DNA of 52,660 nucleotides from Membranihabitans marinus (GTDB lineage Bacteria; Bacteroidota; Bacteroidia; Chitinophagales; Saprospiraceae). Location of the stretch: contig NZ_JAHVHU010000022.1 in NCBI RefSeq assembly GCF_019802045.1, forward strand, positions 1 to 52,660. The letters run 5' to 3'. The position numbers and the translations under genes are program-made. This document shows, piece after piece, positions 1 through 6,488 of the stretch (within the stretch, counting starts at the first letter, position 1; the number at the start of each line of letters is the position of its first letter). A model generated the notes under the pieces. That model was not told the origin of the DNA, made no database searches, and was given only the letters and a program-made list of their open reading frames with translations.

Positions 1-109
1 CCCGATCCAATTCATTGCGAACTATACCGGACAAACCTCGAAAACCTTTTCTCATATCGGTAGTGTGGGCATATAAATAATACTTCATCGAAGGAGTGAA
101 GCTAATCAT
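1..109 (-). CDS. tnpB: IS66 family TnpB (accessory ORF2), 5' part only
   Basis: The frame opens with an ATG two bases after the tnpA stop and encodes MISFTPSMKYYLYAHTTDMR followed by KGFRGLSGIVRNEL before the window ends. The DMRKGFxGLSG motif is characteristic of IS66 TnpB (often annotated as the IS66 Orf2-like protein). TnpB is required for IS66 transposition together with TnpA and the DDE transposase TnpC, although its biochemical role is unclear. Close spacing with tnpA suggests co-translation. Only about 36 codons are visible, so intactness cannot be judged. Confidence 0.85.
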   Translation of the reverse strand, partial: MISFTPSMKYYLYAHTTDMRKGFRGLSGIVRNELDR

Positions 110-111
110 CG

Positions 112-399
112 CTAATCCAAAGGAATTTTGATCTCCATTCCGGAAAGAGTGCTGATCAAAATGTGGCGAGATTCATGCCCGGAATTATCTGACTTTGGTA
201 ACACAGTGATTTCTTGAAAGGAAGACGACCTGCCTGAGTATTCTTCCCGATACTTCTTCAGCCAGTATTGAAACGTGCCAATGCTTATGTCGTGATGTTC
301 ACAGAAATCTTTTTGTAATTGCCCACTGGATTCGTATTTTTCCACCAAGGGAAACATTTGTTCGGAGGTACGGCGTATACGTCGATGTACTTTAGTCAT
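112..399 (-). CDS. tnpA: IS66 family TnpA (helix-turn-helix accessory protein)
   Basis: This 95-residue protein has the IS66 TnpA architecture. An N-terminal helix-turn-helix (around residues 13-50, with the pattern QKDFCEHHDISIGTFQYWLKKY) is followed by a short variable tail ending in a beta-rich LSGMEIKIP segment. TnpA is thought to bind element DNA; it is not the catalytic transposase. The gene is complete, and its first 35 codons plus leader are repeated immediately upstream in the duplicated IS end. It precedes tnpB by two bases, as in IS66 operons. Confidence 0.85.
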   Translation of the reverse strand: MTKVHRRIRRTSEQMFPLVEKYESSGQLQKDFCEHHDISIGTFQYWLKKYREEYSGRSSSFQEITVLPKSDNSGHESRHILISTLSGMEIKIPLD

Positions 400-642
400 G
401 TCATTTCTTTTTACAAAGATCTGACACCACCAAGGATATTACAATATGTGGTTAGACGGACGGATACTGATGTTCACAGAAATCTTTTTGTAATTGCCCA
501 CTGGATTCGTATTTTTCCACCAAGGGAAACATTTGTTCGGAGGTACGGCGTATACGTCGATGTACTTTAGTCATGGCATTTCTTTTTACAAAGATCTGAC
601 ACCACCAAGGATATTACAATATGTGGTTAGACGGACGGATAC
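293..642. repeat. 175-bp direct tandem repeat of the IS66 end (two copies)
   Basis: Bases 293-467 and 468-642 are identical except for T401/G576. Each unit contains the IS terminus, about 70 bp of leader and the first 35 codons of tnpA. The outer boundary of both units coincides with the putative IS tip, which points to a transposition event and not to random slippage. Confidence 0.9.
468..574 (-). pseudogene. Truncated second copy of IS66 tnpA (first 35 codons)
   Basis: An ATG at 574 starts a perfect copy of the first 35 codons of tnpA. At 467 the frame runs directly into a second copy of the IS terminal sequence, so the protein is lost. This is what an IS66 element would look like if another copy had inserted into its tnpA. 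The remainder of the interrupted gene would then lie beyond the left end of the window. Confidence 0.7.
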
Positions 643-718
643 ACTCTTTTGGCATTTTTGGTTTGTGTGTCGCTTGTGCAAATGCCAAATGTGTATGACT
701 GCCATGCGCTGGCATTTT
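643..718 (-). other. Probable start of a third attC-like site, interrupted by the IS66 element
   Basis: Directly after the ATPase stop codon the minus strand reads TGCCAGC (714 back to 708). This is 6/7 complementary to GTTGGCA, where this cassette begins at 3928. That is the position and polarity expected for the R'' box of the cassette's own attC. Some 66 bp later the sequence enters the IS66 tip, so the second arm would lie on the other side of the IS, outside the window. Small hairpins (TGCCA/TGGCA and GGCATTT/AAATGCC) are also present. The assignment depends on the intact sites further along the array. Confidence 0.4.
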
Positions 719-3130
719 TTATTTTTTCCAGTCGTATTTCAGTTTCGCACATCCACACCTTATCTTCTTCTCAACTGTGTCATAGAATTTGAGTGAAACA
801 AACTTGTCACAGTCAGGGCAATAGAAACAATGAATTGTCTTTTTCACATCTTCCCACATTGCATCAAGGTCCTCAATGCTTTCTTGGAATTCATTGTGAT
901 GTGAGGTTGTATTGCCTACAAACATTGGCATCCCTTTGATTTTTGGAATGTCTGCTGCGTCTTTTAGTTCCTTGCTTGACTTGGATAACTTGCTTTGAAC
1001 AGCATCTAATAATTCAGGTGCCATTCGTTTTTCATTAACGTCATTATTCCGATATGCAACTTTTGCTTCAACTTCAAGAGCCACACGTTTCATAACCTTC
1101 TCGGTATAAACACGAATATCATTACCAAGTCCATCTGTATTCTTGTCGGCAAGTTTCGTTTTCACTCGTTCTTTAATGTCCGCCAGTCCTTTCTCAATGC
1201 CAGTTCCTTGTTCCTTTGTCCATTTAAAGTTTTTGAGCAACCAACCTTTGCTCTTGACTTCACTCCAAACCAGTTCAAAAAACTCCTTTTCATGTGTCAA
1301 AAGGAGCACCTGATAATCGCTAAACTTGCTAGCAAGCAATTGAGCAAAACGATAGCGATGCGACCTGTCGAAACTGGAAATCACATCATCCAAAATGAAA
1401 AACTCATTTACTTTGTTGAACGCCTTGACTGATGCTAGAAAGAATGATAGCCCCAAACAATTAATATGGCTTTCACTCAAATAAGCAATTGGAGGTGTTC
1501 TGGTCTCGTCAAAGAAGCTATACTCAATGGTAATCCCAACCAACTCATCGTTCTTTTTCAATGGAACCAGTTTTATGTCTTCCACTTTCTCGTTGGGGTT
1601 CATGGTAGTATAGTAGTCGTTAATGTCTTTTGAGAACATTGAAAGGAAAACATTGAGTGCTTCCTCTTGCCTTTTGATGAAATCCTCATAAAGGGCTTCA
1701 AACGTAAACTGTTGTTTGGTTAGAATTTCCTGCTCTTTTTCAATTCTTTGATACTCAATATAGGCATTAGAAGCTTGGAGAAGCTTCGTGTAAATCTGAA
1801 ATTTTATGTTGGCTGCTTGACTTTCCTTGAGGGATTTTGCTGTGTCATGGGCGTACTTTACAAGTTTCGCAATCTTCTTTTTGTCAATCTCAACCTTGCT
1901 TGGTTCTCCCAGCGTTTTTGAAAAGTCCTTTTTAAGCTCATCATTGAAGGCACTTAATGATTTCTTTATATCCTCAACCTGCTCTTTTAGTTTTGCAAAC
2001 TCGTCTTGCTTGAATAGCTTTTCTTTTAGCAAACTGTCAATAGTGTTGATGTTTGGCCGTACCAAATCTTCAAGTTCTTCTCCTTGCTCGTCTAATTTCT
2101 GTTTTTCTTCAGCGAGCTGCTCCAGTTCTTCAATTCTACTGGTTAACTCCTGTAGTAATTGAACTTTACTTTTTTCTTGTAGGCAAAGCGGGCAGTAATC
2201 ATCTTGAACTACATCATTTTTAAGAACCGTGTGGCCTTCTTTCAAAAGAGCAAGTAGCTGTAGTTTCTTGATTTTTTCTGGGTCTTTTTGTAACTCCTTG
2301 AAAGCTGTGTGATATGCTTTATAGCTTTCATGGATGTTTTCAATATTCCCTTCAACTTCTGACAGTGCTTCCCAAATCCTTGTAAAAAAGTTGATTTGTT
2401 CCAGAAGAGCAGTATCCTCCTTTGTTTGAATTTTCTTCAGGACTGTGTTAATATCCTTACGAGATTTGATTTCAATTCCGAGTTCTAATGGCTCAATGAG
2501 TTTATTCGCACCTTCAAACAGTTGTTCATCATCGTACGCAGGTTGACCAAGGTTTTCAATAATTTTGGACTGCTGGATGCTTTTCAGATTATCGTAATTC
2601 GCTGCTTTGATAGTTCGGGCAATGCGACCAGCATTCTTCTTTAGTAAACTCCTGATATTGGCTACCTCTGAAAAGCCAATAATTCTTTGTAATTCATTTA
2701 GCTTATCTGTTTTGCCTGCAATTATGAATTGTACTAAATCACGGTAACGTAATATGAGATTTTCGGATTGAGCAGCTACAATAAACTCGTTAAATTCATC
2801 AGACGTATTGGTAGATGATGGCTTTAAGGAACTGTCAATAGATTTTTTCGTGTCCAATTTGTTGTCATCAAACTGAAGCTCTATGTATCCATCTTCGCGA
2901 TCTGGAATGAAAATGTTACGCAAAGCGTCTCGACCTTTTCTTCTTCCAATTTCTTCATTTGATAAATGCTCGATGTGGTCAAAGAAAAACCACTCAAATG
3001 CATCGGTTACGGAACTCTTTCCCGTACCATTATCACCGTAAACCAAAACCGACTTCTTGTCAAGGTCAAGTGTCAAAGGGTCTTTAATACCCCTTATTCC
3101 ACTTATGTTTATGGATTTAATCTTCGCCAT
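719..3130 (-). CDS. Rad50/RloC-like zinc-hook ABC ATPase, candidate anti-phage protein
   Basis: This 803-residue protein has a full SMC/Rad50-type ABC ATPase layout. The Walker A motif GDNGTGKSS lies at 32-40, and long coiled coils run from about 160 to 490. At their apex sits a CPLC zinc hook (313-316). The ABC signature region is near 551-560, Walker B is FFILDD (577-582) and a switch histidine occurs in LTHEKEFF. A C-terminal Cys4 cluster (C771, C774, C792, C794) looks like a zinc ribbon. Zinc hooks are typical of Rad50 and of the RloC anticodon nuclease, but no PrrC-like nuclease motif was recognised here. The start overlaps the 70-aa gene by 14 nt, and the GIY-YIG gene lies just upstream, so the three probably form one operon. 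Role inferred: ATP-driven DNA sensing that controls an associated nuclease. Confidence 0.8.
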   Translation of the reverse strand: MAKIKSINISGIRGIKDPLTLDLDKKSVLVYGDNGTGKSSVTDAFEWFFFDHIEHLSNEEIGRRKGRDALRNIFIPDREDGYIELQFDDNKLDTKKSIDSSLKPSSTNTSDEFNEFIVAAQSENLILRYRDLVQFIIAGKTDKLNELQRIIGFSEVANIRSLLKKNAGRIARTIKAANYDNLKSIQQSKIIENLGQPAYDDEQLFEGANKLIEPLELGIEIKSRKDINTVLKKIQTKEDTALLEQINFFTRIWEALSEVEGNIENIHESYKAYHTAFKELQKDPEKIKKLQLLALLKEGHTVLKNDVVQDDYCPLCLQEKSKVQLLQELTSRIEELEQLAEEKQKLDEQGEELEDLVRPNINTIDSLLKEKLFKQDEFAKLKEQVEDIKKSLSAFNDELKKDFSKTLGEPSKVEIDKKKIAKLVKYAHDTAKSLKESQAANIKFQIYTKLLQASNAYIEYQRIEKEQEILTKQQFTFEALYEDFIKRQEEALNVFLSMFSKDINDYYTTMNPNEKVEDIKLVPLKKNDELVGITIEYSFFDETRTPPIAYLSESHINCLGLSFFLASVKAFNKVNEFFILDDVISSFDRSHRYRFAQLLASKFSDYQVLLLTHEKEFFELVWSEVKSKGWLLKNFKWTKEQGTGIEKGLADIKERVKTKLADKNTDGLGNDIRVYTEKVMKRVALEVEAKVAYRNNDVNEKRMAPELLDAVQSKLSKSSKELKDAADIPKIKGMPMFVGNTTSHHNEFQESIEDLDAMWEDVKKTIHCFYCPDCDKFVSLKFYDTVEKKIRCGCAKLKYDWKK

Positions 3131-3329
3131 TGTCCTGTTCCTTTTTTGGGTTTAATGCCTCTTGTTTCAACTCATCCAATGCGTTTTGAATTTTGCTATC
3201 GGTTAGTTTATTCTCACCATAGAGTTCAACAAGTTTTTCGACTGTCTTTTGGTCAACTCCTTCCACATTTAGGATTTCAGCGAAGAATTCGTCAATGACG
3301 TCTTTTCCACTTTTTATTTTGTTACTCAT
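3117..3329 (-). CDS. Small acidic protein between GIY-YIG nuclease and ATPase
   Basis: The product has 70 residues, is charged and mostly helical, with no membrane segment and no Cys. I do not recognise a named family. Its reality is supported by tight packing: it starts 10 nt after the GIY-YIG stop and overlaps the ATPase start by 14 nt, which implies translational coupling. A small adaptor or regulatory subunit linking nuclease and ATPase is a reasonable guess, but nothing in the sequence proves it. Confidence 0.6.
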   Translation of the reverse strand: MSNKIKSGKDVIDEFFAEILNVEGVDQKTVEKLVELYGENKLTDSKIQNALDELKQEALNPKKEQDNGED

Positions 3330-3339
3330 ATCTTATCGT

Positions 3340-3816
3340 TTATTCAAAGTATTGCCAATCAATGATGAAATTGGCGTTCAGTTTTTTGTCCAATATGTCG
3401 TAACCGGATTTGTTGTTACAAATAGGGTAAACTCCATATTTTTCAACAAAGTCCAGAATGAAGTAGCTTTCAAGGTCTTCAATTCTGTGGTTCCAGAATT
3501 TGCGAAGCATCTCAAAGTTGATGTAAGTAAAAAACAGTTGTTCGGTCTTGCGGTAGTTCACAAGTCCAAGGTTTTTGCTCTTTCCTTCAAAGTGCCCTGT
3601 CAGTCGGCTTGCCATGCTGTTAGTCTTTTTCTCACTCATTCCAATGTAAAGCAGTCGGGATTTCTTGAAGGGATATTGAATTTTTGTCTTGTCATTGAAG
3701 ATGAAGTACAGTCCTGTCAGCCCTTTGAGTGGCTTGATGTTTTGCATCTCAAAGGTCTTTGGGCGGTCAAAGAATATTTTAAGTTCTGTCGTCTCTTTTA
3801 TCATTGTCAATGTCAT
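3340..3816 (-). CDS. GIY-YIG nuclease-domain protein
   Basis: The 158-residue protein shows the GIY-YIG fold: G-L-Y at residues 35-37, Y-I-G at 57-59, a conserved Arg in RLTGHFEG (about 71), a Glu in the IEDLES helix (E113/E116) and an Asn in PICNNKSG (about 134). These correspond to the metal-binding and catalytic set of GIY-YIG endonucleases. The protein is a single domain with no obvious DNA-binding extension, so its partners may supply specificity. It heads a three-gene operon with a 70-aa protein and a zinc-hook ATPase. The start used is the first ATG; an ATG four codons later is also possible. The cassette junction lies 111 nt upstream. Confidence 0.8.
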   Translation of the reverse strand: MTLTMIKETTELKIFFDRPKTFEMQNIKPLKGLTGLYFIFNDKTKIQYPFKKSRLLYIGMSEKKTNSMASRLTGHFEGKSKNLGLVNYRKTEQLFFTYINFEMLRKFWNHRIEDLESYFILDFVEKYGVYPICNNKSGYDILDKKLNANFIIDWQYFE

Positions 3817-3828
3817 AGTCCTGTGCGA

Positions 3829-3910
3829 TGGCTAAAACAAGTGTGTGGCAAGCCGAAGCATTGGCTTGTGCGTTTGGGGCTTGACACTCTCTTGTTTTCT
3901 GCGGTTGCCA
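3829..3910. repeat. Imperfect palindrome upstream of the GIY-YIG gene
   Basis: The two arms pair over AAAACAAG and over AGTGTCAAGCC/GGCTTGCCACAC, with TGGC/GCCA at the tips. The element sits between the end of the attC-like site (3922) and the GIY-YIG start. It could be a second degenerate attC, a folded 5' leader or a regulatory hairpin. Its tips do not match the core-box complementarity seen in the main sites. Confidence 0.45.
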
Positions 3911-3921
3911 TTTTATATGTT

Positions 3922-4051
3922 TGCCAACGGTCTCGGCTATGATTTCGTTGTGGAATCATCCGCAGGATTATTCCGCTTAGAAATCAGCCGTTGATAATAC
4001 TATTATTTTGGTGTGGCACAAAACCACAATGAATTATAGCCATTGTTAGGG
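3922..4051 (-). other. attC-like site closing the DUF3800 cassette (130 bp)
   Basis: On the minus strand the site starts with CCCTAAC (R''-like, containing the DUF3800 stop codon) and ends with GTTGGCA (R'-like). Internal arms GGCTATAATTCATTGTGG and CCACAACGAAATCATAGCC pair with few mismatches. The R'' box is the exact complement of GTTAGGG, the first bases of this cassette at 5218. An imperfect palindrome of about 60-140 bp with complementary core boxes is the definition of an integron attC site. The R' box departs slightly from the GTTRRRY consensus. Confidence 0.7.
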
Positions 4052-5197
4052 CACGTTATTTTTTATTTCATTCAGGTATTTAAATTCCTCGTGGTCGAAA
4101 ATATCAAGTTCGTTTTTAGTTGCTAGTTTTATCTGATTTCTGCATTTCAAAAGTCGGTCTATCATAGGTTGAATGTATGAATTACTATGATTAACGAAAT
4201 CATATAAATCCTTACTTGAACTTGGTAATTTGTATCCCTTGTTTGAACTTGCTAGAATAACTCCATTGTCTCTTAATTTGGCAATTATTTTACTTCTAAA
4301 ATAATGCATTGAAATTTTGTTTGGTTTTAGCTGTTCAATTTGGTTTATGAGTTCGAATGTGGTTACATATGTCTCAGGATTTATATTTCTGAAATGGAAC
4401 AATAAGTACCTCAAGCAAGTACATTGGTCAATTACATAAGGAACGTCTGATTCTTCAAATTTATCCAAGAATTGACTTGCTAAGTTTAACCCCAAACTCG
4501 AAATCGTAGGGTCATAATTCGCAAAGTCTTTTCCGGGGTCGTATGCCATTGGCTTGTAATCTGGTGGCCAAATCCTTATTTCAATTACTTTTTGTTTTAA
4601 GGCTGTAAGCAATTCGTTTCTTCTTGGGCTTAACTTTTTTGGCTCATAACATCTTGCAATTGTTCCAGTCACGAAATCTGCCATTTGGACCATTAATTCC
4701 GATTTGCTATTAGAAAGTCGAAATTCAGATTGTTGAAATAGACTAGGAATATGTCTTTTTCGCATATACTTGATAAAACTTTCTTTAAATTCTTTTCCAC
4801 CGTGTTCATCCGCAACAACAAGTAAGTCAGGAAAGGTTTTAAACAGTTCTCTGTCGACTAGAGAATGAAGAAACTTATAAAATGAACCTTTGTATTGAAA
4901 TCCTTCACTAGTTAGTTTTGTTTTATCAACGACAATTGAAAAAATATGGTAATCTAAGGAATTAAGTTCTGCAATAATTTTTAATCTCCTTGTATCGTTG
5001 GTTCCTACTTTAGAAGATTTAATTTCTCCAGTTTGGAAGTTGGCTTTCCGAATTTTTTCCAATTCCGCTTCTAAATTCTCCAACTTTTCTTCTGAAACTA
5101 TAATTGCTGTTACAATGAAAGTTTCGCTAACACCTTCTTTATAGAAATCAAGTCCGTTGTTTCCAAATTCATCTATGTAAGCAATTTGATTCTTCAT
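4046..5197 (-). CDS. DUF3800 domain protein
   Basis: The N-terminal 190 residues carry DUF3800 hallmarks: YIDEFGNNG at 7-15 with acidic D9/E10, a later acidic VVADEHGG (D130), and QMADFVTGTIAR (D174). This distribution of Asp/Glu suggests an RNase H-like nuclease fold, which has been proposed for the family but not tested here. The C-terminal 190 residues are helical and unassigned. The gene begins 20 nt after one cassette junction, and its stop codon falls inside the R'' box of the next attC-like site. That is typical of a single-gene integron cassette. DUF3800 genes are frequent in mobile and defence islands. Function is otherwise unknown. Confidence 0.75.
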   Translation of the reverse strand: MKNQIAYIDEFGNNGLDFYKEGVSETFIVTAIIVSEEKLENLEAELEKIRKANFQTGEIKSSKVGTNDTRRLKIIAELNSLDYHIFSIVVDKTKLTSEGFQYKGSFYKFLHSLVDRELFKTFPDLLVVADEHGGKEFKESFIKYMRKRHIPSLFQQSEFRLSNSKSELMVQMADFVTGTIARCYEPKKLSPRRNELLTALKQKVIEIRIWPPDYKPMAYDPGKDFANYDPTISSLGLNLASQFLDKFEESDVPYVIDQCTCLRYLLFHFRNINPETYVTTFELINQIEQLKPNKISMHYFRSKIIAKLRDNGVILASSNKGYKLPSSSKDLYDFVNHSNSYIQPMIDRLLKCRNQIKLATKNELDIFDHEEFKYLNEIKNNVP

Positions 5198-5211
5198 TCA
5201 GTTCTAATGTC

Positions 5212-5341
5212 CCCTAACGTTTAGTATATGCAAAGTAGGCGATTGCGGAGCTCCACCTTATCAAACTATTACAATTTTGAAGCGGGCTACAACGCTTAAA
5301 TTCACTACTATTTCGCCTATTTTGTATATACATTGTTGTAT
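5212..5341 (-). other. attC-like site closing the TIR cassette (130 bp)
   Basis: On the minus strand the site opens with GCATACAAC (5343-5335) and ends in GTTAGGG (5218-5212). Its arms GTATATACAAAATAGGCG and CGCCTACTTTGCATATAC pair at 16 of 18 positions. The opening box is a perfect 9-base complement of GTTGTATGC at 6417-6409, the first bases of the TIR cassette. In an excised circular cassette these two boxes would face each other. Its length equals that of the neighbouring site (130 bp), but the internal sequence differs, as expected for attC sites of distinct cassettes. Confidence 0.75.
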
Positions 5342-5635
5342 GCTGGGCTTATTTTTTATCAATATAATTTCCTTTATTTCAAAAATATTTTTACATTTGG
5401 TATTCAATGCGAGTACTAATTTTAAAATTTCAAGCCATATGAGTACCATGCTAAGTAGTTGATTCAAATGAAAAACAGATGACTTAAATTCACTTTCACG
5501 GGATATTTGTGTCCTGTTGTGAAATGAAAAAAGTTCATTTGCAAATTGAATCCTGCTAGCGTCATCAGTACTGACACTCAATGGCTTGTGAGGCATTCGT
5601 CGAGCTCCAGACGTAAAACCGGAGAAGTGCTCCAT
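5261..5635 (-). CDS. Possible small protein in the tail of the TIR cassette
   Basis: An open frame of about 124 residues starts at an ATG 10 nt after the TIR stop and ends inside the attC-like site. It contains one hydrophobic stretch (LLSMVLIWLEILKLVLAL), but no family is recognised. The last 27 residues are encoded by attC sequence, so the frame may be accidental in this AT-rich stretch. If it is not real, 5342-5645 is a 304-bp untranslated cassette tail. Confidence 0.25.
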   Translation of the reverse strand: MEHFSGFTSGARRMPHKPLSVSTDDASRIQFANELFSFHNRTQISRESEFKSSVFHLNQLLSMVLIWLEILKLVLALNTKCKNIFEIKEIILIKNKPSIQQCIYKIGEIVVNLSVVARFKIVIV

Positions 5636-5645
5636 AAGCCTTTTT

Positions 5646-6380
5646 TTATTTTCTCTCCTCAAAAACATTTTTAATCAGATTTATTTGTTGACTACCAGAT
5701 AATGTTAGTGAAAATTTTGTTTTTTTATCCAATTTGAATTTATCCAATAAGTTAATATTTATCAACTCGTTTAATGAATTTACAATATCTTTTCTATTAT
5801 TTGTATTGAATAACCTTTGTATCTCTGATATAGTTAGTCCAGTTATAGTTTTGTCACTTTCCAAAATATTTAAAATTCTTAGTTGCATAACATCTAGCTT
5901 AATATTCGGAAGTTGTGGCAATTCCTTATTCAGTACGCTTGGTAAGGATATAAATTCTTTTAGTTCATTAGTTAAACTTTTGATAAGCTTATTTATATCA
6001 GAGCTTTTCATGACTTCTAATGGATTATCTGGCGAATTTACAGATTGGAAATTCGATAGTTTTGAATAATCCTCAAACATACAATGAGTTACGATTATTG
6101 GAATAACTTTAATTCCCTTCAATTGGGCATTCTTCAATATTGATGGAAGTTCAACTTTAAGAATGAAATCAGAAACAAGAAAATGCTGACTTATAAGTAA
6201 TATTGCTATATTCGAATTATTCAATTCCTTTGATATCTCTTCAGACCATTTAACTCCAGGTTTTAAATTATTATCATTCCAAACTCTGAAACTATAGTGT
6301 TTCTCGAGATATTTTAAATGAGTCATTAATAATTCTAAATATGAACTATCATGATGAGAATAACTTATAAATATTTCCAT
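5646..6380 (-). CDS. TIR-domain protein with C-terminal winged-helix-like region
   Basis: The 244-residue protein begins MEIFISYSHHD, the canonical first strand of a TIR domain. It continues with VWNDNNLKPGVKW (33-45), a central ILLISQHFLVSDF strand and a Glu at residue 77 (SDFILKVE), where NADase-type TIR domains place their catalytic Glu. Residues from about 155 to the end resemble a winged helix-turn-helix (LTISEIQRLF). Bacterial TIR proteins commonly deplete NAD+ or signal during anti-phage immunity. The start chosen is the ATG immediately before the TIR strand; it lies 36 nt inside the cassette boundary, consistent with cassette genes. The DNA is strikingly AT-rich compared with the core genes. 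Confidence 0.8.
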   Translation of the reverse strand: MEIFISYSHHDSSYLELLMTHLKYLEKHYSFRVWNDNNLKPGVKWSEEISKELNNSNIAILLISQHFLVSDFILKVELPSILKNAQLKGIKVIPIIVTHCMFEDYSKLSNFQSVNSPDNPLEVMKSSDINKLIKSLTNELKEFISLPSVLNKELPQLPNIKLDVMQLRILNILESDKTITGLTISEIQRLFNTNNRKDIVNSLNELININLLDKFKLDKKTKFSLTLSGSQQINLIKNVFEERK

Positions 6381-6408
6381 TTTATCTGTTCTTTGTAGTT
6401 CTTGCCTT

Positions 6409-6477
6409 GCATACAACTTGTTTATATAGCTGCAAAATACATCGTTATACCTACCAAAAGGTGTGTATTCGATGTAT
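6409..6477 (-). other. Cassette junction and adjacent hairpin (possible attI or old attC remnant)
   Basis: The minus strand shows GTTGTATGC (6417-6409), the inferred recombination point at which the TIR cassette begins. Just upstream of it lies a hairpin with arms ATACATCG/CGATGTAT and inner pairing (about 6438-6477). It separates the cassette array from the recombinase remnant. It may be an attI-like site or the residue of an earlier cassette end. The hairpin is clear, but its role is inference. Confidence 0.45.
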
Positions 6478-6488
6478 AGGTGTATCTT

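Larger units (their letters stand above)
1..642 (-). mobile_element. IS66-family insertion sequence end, apparently nested in a second copy
   Basis: This minus-strand element carries tnpA, the beginning of tnpB and an outer end that starts GTATCCGTCCG on the minus strand (642 back to 632). That end resembles IS66-family terminal repeats, which typically begin GTA and contain GTCCG. The same end recurs 175 bp further in (467). The simplest reading is that one IS66 copy inserted into tnpA of another identical copy; a local tandem duplication is the alternative. tnpC and the far ends lie outside the window. The element separates the ATPase gene from whatever followed it. Confidence 0.75.

Noticed and set aside
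319-796. Two similar plus-strand open frames
   Set aside because: They are antisense readings of the duplicated IS66 end; their similarity is fully explained by the 175-bp repeat.
719-3130. Calling the ATPase a bona fide RloC anticodon nuclease
   Set aside because: The zinc hook fits, but no PrrC-type nuclease residues were found in the C-terminal part, and a separate nuclease gene is present.
5277-6069. Plus-strand open frames opposite the TIR cassette
   Set aside because: They are AT-rich shadows on the opposite strand of a clear TIR gene and attC-like site.
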